Below the pieces are notes generated by a model that was not told where the DNA came from, did no database searches, and saw only the letters and a list, made by a program, of their open reading frames with translations. Below are positions 35,653 through 48,361 of a stretch of 64,000 nucleotides of DNA, piece after piece. The stretch is from Imbricaverruca yamaguchii (Eukaryota > Arthropoda > Thecostraca > Neoverrucidae). The stretch lies in contig JAOTOL010001304.1 in the NCBI GenBank assembly GCA_034440575.1, positions 89,501 to 153,500 of the forward strand, written 5' to 3'. The position numbers were made by a program, and so were the translations under genes. Position 1 is the first letter of the stretch, and each line of letters opens with the position of its first letter.

Positions 35653-35889
35653 GATGTCGCGCCTGCCGACAGCCGCTCCGGTCAGCTGGTGAGTCAGCTG
35701 TCCAGTCAGTTTCCCAGTCAGCTGAGACAGTTCTACCGCTCCCATCGATCACACACACGCGTTCTGGCCGCCGGACAGCACTCAGACTGCGCACAGACAT
35801 AAGTAAACGGTACAACACAGCACGGAAACGGCCCGGTGCACTGGTCCAACAGGACACCATCACGACACCCGCACAGGAGTGCCAGGCGA

Positions 35890-36135
35890 ACAGAGCATAT
35901 CAGCCCAGCATGTGACATCACAACTGCCACGGTACTATCACAACACAGCACCCGCGACAGCACAGCATGTGACATCACAACTGCCACGGTACTATCACAA
36001 CACAGCACCCGCGACAGCACAGCATGTGACATCACAACTGCCACGGTACTATCACAACACAGCAACCGCGGCAGCCCAGCATGTGACATCACAACTGCCA
36101 CGGTACGATCACAACACAGCAACCGCGGCAGATCA
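35890..36135. repeat. 57-bp minisatellite upstream of exon 1
   Basis: Four copies of a 57-bp unit with AGCATGTGACATCACAACTG, then CCACGGTACTATCACAACAC. Not attached to a known exon. Confidence 0.95.
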
Positions 36136-36139
36136 CAAC

Positions 36140-36850
36140 CCGAGCGGATTCAAATGCCGGAAAACGCCGTGCTGCACATAAAGACGAGAGGGGCAAATGA
36201 TCTCCGCAATGGAAGATCACAGGACGCGACAACAAAGACGTTCTGGAGAAAGACATAATGACATGCGAACAGGGTGGGAAAAACGCCCCCCCCCCCACAC
36301 ACACACAAAGATTACGGAGAGGAAAGAATCCAGCATCGAGCAGGGGCGGGGGATGCGGGCATGTCCCCCGCCCCCTTCGGGAAGACTCAAGTGCAACTCC
36401 CCCGCACTTAACGGATGTTTAGCCAAAGACACTGCTCCGAGAGGAAAAGGCCTCCCCTCCCTCTTCAGTGTGTTTGAGTGCACATCCCCCACTAGCTAAA
36501 CGGGTTTTCAGCCGACGGCTCAAGGCCTTCGGTCCACTAAAGTCCAGATAACTCCCTCTCCCACGATAACTCCTGGATCTGCCTCTGGCCTCCGAGCCAG
36601 CTGGCTACGTGCGGATCTCTCCGCACATTTCATCACGATAGCGTCACCACAGGTCGGACCATTTCAGCAGAGGTCGCATTCGAGTCGGCTGACGTCGCTT
36701 GCCAACAAGCATACTGCACACAAACTAGAGTCGGTTGTCCTTACTCACGTAAGTCATTGTGCAGTCATACTCGTTCCTGCTCACTCGCTTCAAGAAGAGC
36801 GGGAGCGGTGTCATATCGTCTTGCGACTACGGGCATCAGGCCCTGAATCA
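36140..36850. other. nothing recognised
   Basis: Presumed first intron or 5' flank of KIDINS220. Poly-C at 36286-36297. No gene supported. Confidence 0.4.
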
Positions 36851-36856
36851 TCCGCA

Positions 36857-37010
36857 GGGAGCCGAGTCTGACGAAACCCCAAACAGGGCGACACCCCTCC
36901 CCTGCCAGAATCGTCCACACAGAGCCGAGTCTGACGAAACCCCAAACAGGGCGACACCCCTCCCCTGCCAGAATCATCCACACAGAGCCGAGTTTGACGA
37001 AACCCCAGTC
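36857..37010. repeat. ~63-bp unit, 2.5 copies
   Basis: GAGCCGAGTCTGACGAAACC followed by CCAAACAGGGCGACACCCCT, at 36859, 36925 and (partial) 36985. Confidence 0.9.
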
Positions 37011-37014
37011 TCTT

Positions 37015-37700
37015 CACTCTCTTCACCCTTCCCCTCCCCACCACTCGCACGGCACTAACAATAACACAACACTAACAATAATAACAATAATAACACAACA
37101 ATAACAACAAAAAGTCATGGACAGTTTTAGAAAGTGGGACGATGTAAGTAATTTTACCCACGCGTGGCAAGTGTCATACTGGGCAGATATTTTGTAATGA
37201 ACATGTATTCAAATATAACCCATTACTTTAATTCCTGGAATAAATCGCATCTTCGTTCAACAGGAAACAATATATATTACTAAAAAGGAGCATAAATACG
37301 AGAAAAACCTTGTTGCACTTCATTTGTTTCGCCCATTAGAAAATCAACTAGCTTGCCAGCTTATATTTCCTTGCGTATTGGCCTTTTTGGGTTCTCATTT
37401 GCCTTTTGTCATTAAATGGGTTTATCTCATTTATCACAGTTACTCTTGCCAGCTTCTTTGTGGTGTTTCTACGTTTGTTTACATACTGACACGGGCGTTG
37501 ATTTCCGAAAATGATAAGGGGCACAATACATGAACGTAACGGGTGGGCCACAATGGGTTGGGGCACACTCTATAGGGCCCCATGTTAAAGGTTGAAACTA
37601 TTGGAGGGGGCACCCAACAATGACTGGGAATTTCCCTCTTCAAAACCATGCAACACCCCTGCCTGCTGAGATATGCTATGCTACCAAGCTTCGTGTATCT
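37015..37700. other. nothing recognised
   Basis: AT-rich DNA with an (AAT/AAC)n phrase at 37060-37110. Confidence 0.4.
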
Positions 37701-37707
37701 GAGAATA

Positions 37708-37708
<1 letters not shown>

Positions 37709-37784
<76 letters not shown>
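37709..37784. repeat. (AT)n microsatellite
   Basis: About 76 bp of pure AT directly abutting the CAGGGATGCG terminus of the next element. Confidence 0.98.
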
Positions 37785-37787
<3 letters not shown>

Positions 37788-38634
37788 GGATGCGCAGCCG
37801 GAGCCGGAGCCGGAGCCGTCAGAGCCGGAACATTTTGCCCGGAGCCCGAGTCGGAGCCGGAGCCGCCGGGACATTTTACTCGGAGCCGGAGTCGGAGCCG
37901 GAGTCGTCAAAAGCAGGGCTGCTCCGACTCCGAAAGAGGTGTAAATTAAACAAAATTATCAAGCGTGAAATGAACACATTATACCGAGTATGTTATGGTA
38001 TGGTATGAAAACGTATTTTAAAAGCAAAAATGTTTAAATACGAGTAACATGTAGAAATATCATCAAATAATGGTAGAATAACCAATAACTATATTCTAGC
38101 CTCAGTAGTCAATGCAATAGTTCCATGTTTAGCTTAGCTGAGTTCATTGTTTCCATCATCAACGGGTTGTTGTACCTTATTAGAGGTGAGGTCAAACATT
38201 ACAACTTACAACAATGGTGTTTCTTGGACCGTTCACGGGGTGGGGAGTGTTGTTGATTCGAGTCTCCCCTCTTCTGATTGCCCCAATACGGCACGAAGCG
38301 AGCGTCAGTTTACGAGGGCGTAACACCGAAAAGTGATTTGGGCGGGGGCGGGTGTTTGTTTAAAGGCAGATACAGGGTTTACATGGGAAAGTTGCTTATA
38401 ATTGTCTGAAGTTTGCGCCTCTGAGTGGTCGCGGGTAACTTTTGTTTTAGATCCACCTAGCTCTTACTTAATGGATCTATCACGTTTGGGATGTACGGAG
38501 CCGGAGCCGGAGCCGGTGCCGGAGCCACCGGGACATTTTACTCGGAGCCGGAGCCGGAGCCCGAGCCTGGATACTTCCCCGGAGCCGGAGTCGGAGCCGG
38601 AGCCGTCCAAAATTTTCCCGGCTCCGCACCCCTG
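37785..38634. mobile_element. hAT-like non-autonomous element (or two solo short copies)
   Basis: The left end CAGGGATGCGCAGCCGG and the right end (read inward on the minus strand) CAGGGGTGCGGAGCCGG are terminal inverted repeats. Both are flanked by ATATATAT, consistent with the 8-bp target duplication of hAT elements, though the AT repeat makes this weak. About 145 bp at each end is a GAGCCG-rich block. The two blocks are in direct orientation (both share CCGGGACATTTTACTCGGAG), so this may instead be two short copies of one family. No transposase in the 560-bp middle. Confidence 0.6.
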
Positions 38635-38644
38635 ATATATATAA

Positions 38645-39980
38645 ATAGAAATGCAATATTCCAGGATATTTACCCACTTATATATATCCTGTGTCGTCCC
38701 AGAAGAACTCCATGCAGAGTAAATATATGTATTACGTAAGCTGCTTTCGTTCTTATCCTCTGCCACTCAGCAAGCACCTTCTTTGGGTGTCGCCAGTCTA
38801 TCCAGAACATATGTATAAGGCTTTCTTTAGACCCGTGTGCACCAGTTTTCCAAAGGCAAGTGTCCAGGTCAAACACACTGTTATATTGTAAAGTAGAGTC
38901 ACTAGCCGCTGCCACAACCTTCATGTGACCTCCATGAGACCACTTGGGGATTCGCCACAAAATGTTGTGGCTAGTACCATTGCCTAAATTGGCCTACATG
39001 TCTTCATGTCACCACTTCATGTTAAATCTATCTGAGTGCTAGAGTTCCTGAATGTTCAGAATTTACAGTGGTGGATGGATACATAATTGGTATCGTGGGG
39101 GGCTTAGTTTGGCATCGTGAGTAGATATAATCATTGAAATGGATCTTAGGATCATATGCGAACGTAACGATATTCAGAAGACACGTCGAAAGTAAGGCAC
39201 TCACGTCGGAAGTAAATAAACATTTTTGTCCGATCAGAGGTGACTCTGGGCAACTTGTTCTGGAATCGAGAGGCACGCTCCCACGAAAATATGCGCGCAA
39301 ATGTCACCCGTCAGAAAACAATTGTCACGGATAGCGTACGTTAGCATGTGCTTTTCCGAAATCAATGGACATGCGATGGGCGGATTCTGGAAGGCTAAAG
39401 GGAGTGAGGAATGTTTTTTTTGGCGATTTGAAATGCCGAGCTTGAGGCACCTATCTGCTACACAAGAACTTCGGTGGATGTTTAAACATCTCCGAGCAGT
39501 TTTTTTTTTACTCGCTAACTGTCGTCCGCAGACCTTACCCCTACTTCTGCTGGGGGATTGCCAACCAAAAATTTTGTTCTAGACCACAAAGAGAAGCACC
39601 ATTTTCCACGGTGTGTAGCGTCATCATTCACATGTTCAGTGATGTAAAGGAATTGCGCCTACCTTTTCCGTTGGCCATCCAGATCCGACCAAAGAGGTCA
39701 AGATCGGGGTGTCACTGACTGACAGTCTATTTTGCCGGCGTTCGAATTATATTCGCTGGCCAAATGACATTTTCGGGTAAAACTTGACATAACTAGGAGT
39801 CTGAACTTCTGGGGGATACTACGGTTTATCAAAATGCGACTTGAAGAGCAAGGAGGCGCGGTAAGCAACATAGCTTTTCTTCTGGGGGATTTCAAGAACC
39901 CGGCTCTATGAAGGTGGATCTTCCAGCCGGCTCGACGATGGTTAAGTGGCAACCGTGTCCCGACGCCCGTCGATATGCAC
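38645..39980. other. nothing recognised
   Basis: Unique-looking AT-rich DNA. Short open frames on both strands resemble nothing. Confidence 0.4.
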
Positions 39981-39984
39981 TGCA

Positions 39985-42915
39985 GCTGATGAGGTCACTA
40001 CAGCACCGTCACAGACCAGCCGGCTGATGAGGTCACTACAGTACCGTCACACACCTGCCCGGCTGATGAGGTCACTACAGCACCGCCGCCACACACGCCG
40101 CTGATGAGGTCACTCACCACAGACCAGCCGGCTGATGAGGTCACTACAGCACCGTCACAGACCAGCCGGCTGATGAGGTCACTACAGCACCGTCACAGAC
40201 CAGCTGCGCCGGCTGATGAGGTCACTACAGCACCGTCACAGACCAGCCGGCTGATGAGGTCACTACAGCACCGTCACAGACCTGGCTGCGGCCGGCTGAT
40301 GAGGTCACTACAGCACCGTCACAGACCAGCCGGCTGATGAGGTCACTACAGCACCGTCACAGACTGCGGCCGGCTGATGAGGTCACTACAGCACCGTCAC
40401 AGACCAGCCGGCTGATGAGGTCACTACAGCACCGTCACAGACCAGCCGGCTGATGAGGTCACTACAGCACCGTCACAGATGGCTGCAGCCGGCTGATGAG
40501 GTCACTACAGCACCGTCACAGACCAGCCGGCTGATGAGGTCACTACAGCACCGTCACAGACCAGCCGGCTGATGAGGTCACTACAGCACCGTCACAGACC
40601 AGCCGGCTGATGAGGTCACTACAGCACCGTCACAGACCTGGCTGCGGCCGGCTGATGAGGTCACTACAGCACCGTCACAGACCAGCCCGGCTGATAAGGT
40701 CACTACAGCACCGTCACAGACCTGGCTGCGGCCGGCTGATGAGGTCACTACAGCACCGTCACAGACCAGCCGGCTGATGAGGTCACTACAGCACCGTCAC
40801 AGACCAGTCGGCTGATGAGGTCACTACAGCACCGTCACAGACCAGCCGGCTGATGAGGTCACTACAGCACCGTCACAGACCAGCCGGCTGATGAGGTCAC
40901 TACAGCACCGTCACAGACCAGCCGGCTGATGAGGTCACTACAGCACCGTCACAGACCTGGCTGCGGCCGGCTGATGAGGTCACTACAGCACCGTCACAGA
41001 CCTGGCTGCGGCCGGCTGATGAGGTCACTACAGCACCGTCACAGACCTGGCTGCGGCCGGCTGATGAGGTCACTACAGCACCGTCACAGACCTGGCTGCG
41101 GCCGGCTGATGAGGTCACTACAGCACCGTCACAGACCTGGCTGCGGCCGGCTGATGAGGTCACTACAGCACCGTCACAGACCTGGCTGCGGCCGGCTGAT
41201 GAGGTCACTACAGCACCGTCACAGACCAGCCGGCTGATGAGGTCACTACAGCACCGTCACAGACCTGGCTGCGGCCGGCTGATGAGGTCACTACAGCACC
41301 GTCACAGACCTGGCTGCGGCCGGCTGATGAGGTCACTACAGCACCGTCACAGACCTGGCTGCGGCCGGCTGATGAGGTCACTACAGCACCGTCACAGACC
41401 TGGCTGCGGCCGGCTGATGAGGTCACTACAGCACCGTCACTGACTGCGGCCGGCTGATGAGGTCACTACAGCACCGTCACAGACCTGGCTGCGGCCGGCT
41501 GATGAGGTCACTACAGCACCGTCACAGACATGGCTGCGGCCGGCTGATGAGGTCACTACAGCACCGTCACAGACCTGGCTGCGGCCGGCTGATGAGGTCA
41601 CTACAGCACCGTCACAGACCAGCCGGCTGATGAGGTCACTACAGCACCGTCACAGACCAGCCGGCTGATGAGGTCACTACAGCACCGTCACAGACCAGCC
41701 GGCTGATGAGGTCACTACAGCACCGTCACATACCAGCCGGCTGATGAGGTCACTACAGCACCGTCACAGACCAGCCGGCTGATGAGGTCACTACAGCACC
41801 GTCACAGACCAGCCGGCTGATGAGGTCACTACAGCACCGTCACAGACCTGGCTGCGGCCGGCTGATGAGGTCACTACAGCACCGTCACAGACCTGGCTGC
41901 GGCCGGCTGATGAGGTCACTACAGCACCGTCACAGACCTGGCTGCGGCCGGCTGATGAGGTCACTACAGCACCGTCACAGACTGGCTGCGGCCGGCTGAT
42001 GAGGTCACTACAGCACCGTCACAGACCTAGCTGCGGCCGGCTGATGAGGCCACTACAGCACCGTCACAGACCAGCCGGCTGATGAGGTCACTACAGCACC
42101 GTCACAGACCAGCCGGCTGATGAGGTCACTACAGCACCGTCACAGACCAGCCGGCTGATGAGGTCACTACAGCACCGCCACAGACCAGCCAGTTGATGGG
42201 GTCACTACAGCACCGTCACAGACCAGCCAGCTGATGAGGTCACTACAGCACCGTCACAGACCAGCCGGCTGATGAGGTCACTACAGCACCGTCACAGACC
42301 AGCCGGCTGATGAGGTCACTACAGCACCGTCACAGACCTGGCTGCGTACAGACAGCCGGCTGATGAGGTCACTACAGCACCGTCACAGACCTGGCTGCGG
42401 CCGGCTGATGAGGTCACTACAGCACCGTCACAGACCTGGCTGCGGCCGGCTGATGAGGTCACTACAGCACCGTCACAGACCAGCCGGCTGATGAGGTCAC
42501 TACAGCACCGTCACAGACCAGCCGGCTGATGAGGTCACTACAGCACCGTCACAGACCAGCCGGCTGATGAGGTCACTACAGCACCGTCACAGACCAGCCA
42601 GTTGATGGGGTCACTACAGCACCGTCACAGACCAGCCGGCTGATGAGGTCACTACAGCACCGTCACAGACCAGCCGGCTGATGAGGTCACTACAGCACCG
42701 TCACAGACCAGCCGGCTGATGAGGTCACTACAGCACCGTCACAGACCAGCCGGCTGATGAGGTCACTACAGCACCGTCACAGACCAGCCGGCTGATGAGG
42801 TCACTACAGCACCGTCACAGACCTGGCCGCGGCCGGCTGATGAGGTCACTACAGCACCGTCACAGACCTGGCTGCTGCCGGCTGATGAGGTCACTACAGC
42901 ACCGTCACACACCAG
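39985..42915. repeat. ~2.9-kb array of two interspersed unit types (38 and 45 bp)
   Basis: About 70 units sharing CCGGCTGATGAGGTCACTAC then AGCACCGTCACAGAC. Type A ends CAG (38 bp), type B ends CTGGCTGCGG (45 bp). On the minus strand, type B gives GCCGCAGCCAG|GTCTGTGACG, which resembles a splice donor. Rare variants: AGTTGATGGGG (twice) and CTGATAAGG. Confidence 0.96.
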
Positions 42916-43160
42916 GCTGCGGCCGGCTCGCCGTCGCCGCCGCCGACACGCGTCGCCGACCACCGCGGTGCGTCCTCCGCCCGACACAAGACACCAATCA
43001 GCGTCGACGACGGACGAGCACTGTGGGGCGTGCCCGGCCGACCGGAGCTCACCGGGCGCGAGATAACCGGCGGCGGAACGGGGCGGGGTGGGGCCGAGCA
43101 GTACGTGCGGCGCCCGTGCACCGTCGAACCGGAGCGGCGCTGAGAGGGCCTGGGCCGGGC
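42916..43160. other. GC-rich spacer between two arrays
   Basis: CpG-rich, about 240 bp. It could be a non-coding first exon or promoter region of KIDINS220 on the minus strand, but no start, TATA or initiator decides it. Confidence 0.25.
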
Positions 43161-43164
43161 GGAG

Positions 43165-44215
43165 GCGGACAGTACCCTGGGCGGACCGGGCTGAGGCGGA
43201 CAGTAGCCTGGCCAGACCGGGCGGAGGCGGACAGTAGCCTGGCCAGACCGGGCGGAGGCGGACAGTACCCTGGGCGGACCGGGCTGAGGCGGACAGTAGC
43301 CTGGCCAGACCGGGCGGAGGCGGACAGTAGCCTGGGCAGACCGGGCGGAGGCGGACAGTAGCCTGGCCAGACCGGGCTGAGGCGGACAGTAGCCTGGCCA
43401 GACCGGGCGGAGGCGGACAGTAGCCTGGCCAGACCGGGCTGAGGCGGACAGTAGCCTGGCCAGACCGGGCGGAGGCGGACAGTACCCTGGGCAGACCGGG
43501 CTGAGGCGGACAGTAGCCTGGCCAGACCGGGCGGAGGCGGACAGTAGCCTGGGCGGACCGGGCTGAGGCGGACAGTAGCCTGGCCAGACCGGGCGGAGGC
43601 GGACAGTACCCTGGGCAGACCGGGCGGAGGCGGACAGTAGCCTGGGCGGACCGGGCGGAGGCGGACAGTACCCTGGGCGGACCGGGCCTGGGCAGACCGG
43701 GCCTGGGCAGACCGGGCGGAGGCGGACAGTAGCCTGGCCAGACCGGGCGGAGGCGGACAGTACCCTGGGCGGACCGGGCGGAGGCGGACAGTACCCTGGG
43801 CAGACCGGGCGGAGGCGGACAGTAGCCTGGCCAGACCGGGCTGAGGCGGACAGTAGCCTGGCCAGACCGGGCGGAGGCGGACAGTACCCTGGGCAGACCG
43901 GGCTGAGGCGGACAGTAGCCTGGCCAGACCGGGCGGAGGCGGACAGTACCCTGGGCAGACCGGGCGGAGGCGGACAGTACCCTGGGCGGACCGGGCCTGG
44001 GCAGACCGGGCCTGGGCAGACCGGGCGGAGGCGGACAGTAGCCTGGCCAGACCGGGCGGAGGCGGACAGTACCCTGGGCAGACCGGGCTGAGGCGGACAG
44101 TAGCCTGGCCAGACCGGGCGGAGGCGGACAGTACCCTGGGCGGACCGGGCGGAGGCGGACAGTAGCCTGGGCAGACCGGGCGGAGGCGGACAGTAGCCTG
44201 GGCGGACCGGACGGC
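43165..44215. repeat. 31-bp GC-rich minisatellite
   Basis: About 34 units of GACCGGGCGGAGGCGGACAG plus TAGCCTGGCCA, with G/T, TAG/TAC and CC/GG variants, and two short insert blocks (CGGGCCTGGGCAGACCGGGC near 43682 and 43990). Very CpG-rich. Long open frames on the minus strand (RPVWPGYCPPPPGL...) are artefacts of the repeat. Confidence 0.97.
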
Positions 44216-44224
44216 GGCGCGACT

Positions 44225-45890
44225 CTGGTCCGGTCGGAGCCTGGCCTGGCCGCCTGTGTCGCGCAGACACACGGCGCCCCGACCACCACGTGGACAGAGG
44301 CGGACACCATCAGCCGGCAAAACTCGCCACACCACCACCACACTCACGCTCGGCCTCCAGCGAGCGTGATGGGACTCGGCCACGGCTGGAGTTCTAGGTC
44401 TCACCGTTCGGAGAATGGTGACAAATCCAGAGGCGAGTGTGGAATCAGCAATACAAAGGAGCACCAGAACGACGTTTGAGAAGGCCGTCGCGATGATAAT
44501 GCTGATGATTCAGCCCGCTGTCAGCTCGGTGAATATGCTACTTGAAACCCTACCTTGGCAGAGAAGCGAAACATTTCGTATTTTGGACGGATCGATAATC
44601 ATCGCCAATGCCTGTCACCTTCAGTGTATGCGATGCCAGAGGGCCACCTCGTCCCTTCTAGTCTAGCTGACGGACGAGGGCTACATGTCTTACGGAGGAG
44701 CAAAGTGTAAACTAAAAACACAAAACATCCGGGACATGTTCCTCGCCCAGCCTCCGCCGGCAGCACCTTGGCGTCACATCGTAAATGTACATTTGCCTTA
44801 CATTTGCTTGCAAGACCCACTTACTTTATATATATATAATGTATGCATGCATATATGTATGCATGTATATATGCACACACGTACATATATACGATATGTA
44901 TGCATGTATGTATGTGGTTATGGTGAATTGGAGTTTAGGGGCGTCAACATCCAGGTTCATTTTGAGCCCATAACTGAATTATAATCAATCTACGGTGCTG
45001 CTTTCATAGCTTGCTATTAATATTCACGGGTGGATGTATATCACCTCTAAGCGAGCTTGTGGAAGTAAGGTAAAAATACTCCCAGACGCCACGACCTCAG
45101 AGTCGTTCCCTATTAGCATACGTAAAGACGTGACGGCGTTCAGCCGACCCTAAAATTTGGCGTCGTAAAGGTTCTAACAGTGTACAGGTACACTGTTAGA
45201 CTAAAACATGGTACATGGTAAGTGGGTTAGAGCAGCGTGGACATAGGGGTCGGTCATCCCCAGTCAGCATTTAACTGTGTGTTGCGAAGGCTATGACCTA
45301 TTCTCACTCGACAGAGTATTACTTCTTCCCGTCGCCTGGTTCTGTGCGAGGATCGCCACTTTCTTAGTGTCGGTATTAAAACCCTGATCTTACTACTCTT
45401 CGAGTGCAAGGCTCGTTGCCATTCTGACCGTATATTTGACAATATGGTAGGGTATATGCACCTTGGAGGGAGCTGTACATCAGTGTTAAATTATTCGTGA
45501 AGTAGGGTGGAATATACCACTTTCTGAACACTCAATCGACATCCTTCTCCAGGAAGTATCGACATCCTGCTTCTCGATGCGTGCTTATGAGTTCTTTGCG
45601 TCTCCTTTCGAAAAGTACCTCGTTTATATGTATCATGTTGATGCCCTCGATAAGGGATGGTGATACACGAACATTTCGCAACTCAATTTCACGCAAAGGG
45701 ATTACTCATAATGCGATATGGCACGCAGTGCCATTGTAAAGCATATGTTTTTTTATCGCTATCCCGATTATAGCTCCTCCTAAATTATGACTATCAAAAC
45801 AGCTGATGAAGGAAGTCATAAGTACACCACTGGATCAAATTTGAGTCTGAAAGACATCAAAATTATTTGGAATGATACTAATTCTACAGC
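44225..45890. other. intergenic, nothing coding recognised
   Basis: Contains a TATG-rich stretch at 44825-44925, a SINE-tail phrase at 44930-44950 and a perfect 24-bp palindrome at about 45176-45199 (see findings). Confidence 0.4.
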
Positions 45891-45905
45891 AAATTTCGAC
45901 ATCCT

Positions 45906-46071
45906 GGTTGGCTATTGGTTTTACGACACATCGACCGTTGCGTCATCAGTCATGTAGCATCGCCAATCTCTCACGCTGATTGCCGCGGGCGAGGAGTAGC
46001 GACAGCTGAGACTCGAACCCACAACATTTCGATGGCGACATGGGCAACTTACCACTAGACTACTCGTCCCT
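45906..46071 (-). mobile_element. SINE family D with 14-bp target-site duplication
   Basis: Minus strand: GGACGAGTAGTCTAGTGGTA (tRNA-like A box), GTTGTGGGTTCGAGTCTCAG (B box), GAGAGATTGGCGATGCTACA body, tail GTCGTAAAACCAATAGCCAA. Flanked on both sides by AATTTCGACATCCT (45892-45905 and 46072-46085), a clear target-site duplication from LINE-mediated insertion. Confidence 0.93.
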
Positions 46072-46089
46072 AATTTCGACATCCTACTG

Positions 46090-46450
46090 AGCTCGTGTCG
46101 ACATCTCTCACCTAACGAAAAACCATTATTTTCACACTGCTGTACATGGACCACACGGCCATTGCTGATGGCCTGTTTGGCGGTTATGTCAGCAGCTTCA
46201 TTTCCCGCGAGTCCGGCATGGCTAGGAATCCAGCAGAACACGACATTTCTGTCGATGTCATGTAGGGATTTCACGACTGATAATTCTCCGACCAAGTCTG
46301 TTATCCTGGTTAAAGTTTGGCAATGCCAGGAGACCGTTCAAGGAGTCTGTGAAAACCACGTGCTTTGTAGATCGGTCTCCCTGTATAAAATAGAGGGCTT
46401 GCAGAATGGCATACAATTCGGCAGTAAAAATCGATGTTTGGGTCAGTAAA
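46090..46450 (-). pseudogene. decayed LINE (I/Jockey-type) RNase H fragment
   Basis: Minus strand. Frame 1 encodes FTAELYAILQALYFIQ and VVFTDSLNGLLAL; after a frame change it continues NVVFCWIPSHAGLAGNEAAD and ITAK. Acidic residues of the RNase H fold (E in TAELYAI, D in FTDS, D in NEAAD) and W-I-P-S-H-x-G-x-x-G-N-E-x-A-D are typical of the RNase H domain found at the end of ORF2 in I-like non-LTR retrotransposons. At least one frameshift; no reverse transcriptase nearby, so it is a dead 5'-truncated copy. Confidence 0.85.
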
Positions 46451-46619
46451 CATAAAGATATAACACTGTGTCAACTGGCGTAAGCACATCAAACTCCAGA
46501 GACTAACTTTAAATTGTCTGTGTAAATTCGCAAAAAGTCGTGATATTCATTTATTTTTTCCAATGCCAGTGTTCCTCCGGGTTTACATGTCCTTTCTTTG
46601 AGCAGGACAATATGTATTT

Positions 46620-46712
46620 ATGTATATATGTATGCATGTATGTATGTATGTATGTATGTATGTATGTATGTATGTATGTATGTATGTATGTATGTATGTA
46701 TGCATGTATGGG
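46620..46712. repeat. (ATGT)n microsatellite
   Basis: About 20 TATG units, with degenerate continuation to 46790. Confidence 0.97.
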
Positions 46713-46799
46713 GAATGTATGTATATGTATTCATGCATATATATATGCATACATATACATACACACATACACATACATACACATCTCTCTCTTTCTCTT

Positions 46800-48360
46800 T
46801 GTCTTTTCCCTGTTCACCCCTAGTATCCCTGTCTCTGGGTCATCTCTCCATTCTTCATGTCTGACTACATTGCGATATGCTTTGCATACGTAATATGGAA
46901 TGAGAAAAGGACGGCGAAATCGACCAGGGCCATAACACTTTTTAATATGCGAAATCGACCAGGCCCCCAAAAATAAATTTTCTTTTTTTGAAATTTCAAA
47001 ATTTTGAGTTTTCAAGTTTTCTTTAATTTTCCTTTTCCAATGGATAGAGCAGACCGAGAAACGTTGTTGGAAGTCAACTTTCCCTAATAAAAATGCTTAC
47101 CTTAGCCAGAATTTTATATTTGAACTACAATTGGCAAATATGCAAAATGTATATGTAGTCAAAAACAAAGAATGAAAAATCTCACTAGTACGTTTTGTTG
47201 TATCCATAAAGATAAGCAAACTCTGAAAGTTTCATTAAAATATCTGTATCCGTTAAAGCGTGACAACTGGTTGAACTTTTTTAGGTGACCTCACTTGACC
47301 AGGACCTTGACTAACTTGCTGACCCTAGATGACCAGACTACACAATTTTGAAACAACATGCCAAATTGATGTGGGAAAAGGTATGCCAAATTTGGGCGCG
47401 CTGCCGCGCGCCGTTCTTCCGCTATCCGCGAAAAACCTGAGGGAGGGAGGGGGCAGTTGAAGATCCCCCAGATGGGATGGGTTAATATATCAATTTTTTA
47501 TTGAAAGCACATCATTCCTTGTCAATGTACCCCAACACATTTTATCTTATTTTACTTTCAATCATGGTAGGCAAGGAAATCGTCCATTTCTTCTCACAAT
47601 TAAATATATTTAAGTGTTAATTGCAGACCAGGGTTGTGGTTGAATAAAGTGCTTATCTCTCATGTCCATTATTCTCTTAAAACTAACGAACGAAACATGC
47701 TCAATAAACAAGCTTTTGCCTTTAACTAATCAGCGTTTTTGCTATAATTGCAGGTGCATTTCTTAGCATCTGAAATTAGAGCATCAACAGGTAGACTTTG
47801 CCTTGCCAGCTAATCAAAGTTGGGAGAAGGGCTGGTTTTGTGTCACCTACCATAATCTGAACAGTAGTGTTGAACACCAGGTACGAGGGGCATACCATTT
47901 TGTGACATAAGAGTTAGACAACAACTTAGAAGGCAGACATTGCTTGACCTAGCCCAACATAAAGGTCGGGTTCAATAGGTAAGCTGATCACATACCTGAA
48001 CCAATGAAGGAACAATTTTGTATGGCATTCTCCTACCAAAATGTTTGGATTCTACATATTGCAGCACTTTTGACGATTCAGCTGGGCAGCCTGGGGGGCC
48101 AATTAAGGACAGGAAAACCAAAATAGTCCCAAATCTTGAAAAACATGGAGCCTCAAATCTAGTCAGTCTCAGTATCAAGCATGATTGAAAACCATTTTTC
48201 ACTTCCAAAAATGTGTCTGCAATTTGGAAAAAATGACAGAAAGGTCACAGTCCTCTTTAATATATTTTGGGAAGTATGAAGTCATAATGCCCTTCCCTTT
48301 CCTATCCCTCTCCTGGATCCATTAGTACCACAACAAGACACAGTAACACACCAAAATACA
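46800..48360. other. intergenic, AT-rich, nothing recognised
   Basis: GCGAAATCGACCAGG(G/C)CC occurs twice (46913 and 46949). CCTTGACC-type phrases recur (47280-47340). No coding evidence. Confidence 0.4.
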
Positions 48361-48361
48361 G

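Noticed and set aside
42766..44464. 450-525-codon Pro/Arg-rich frames on the minus strand
   Set aside because: Formed by the 31-bp GC-rich array; three overlapping frames are open equally, which real coding sequence would not show.
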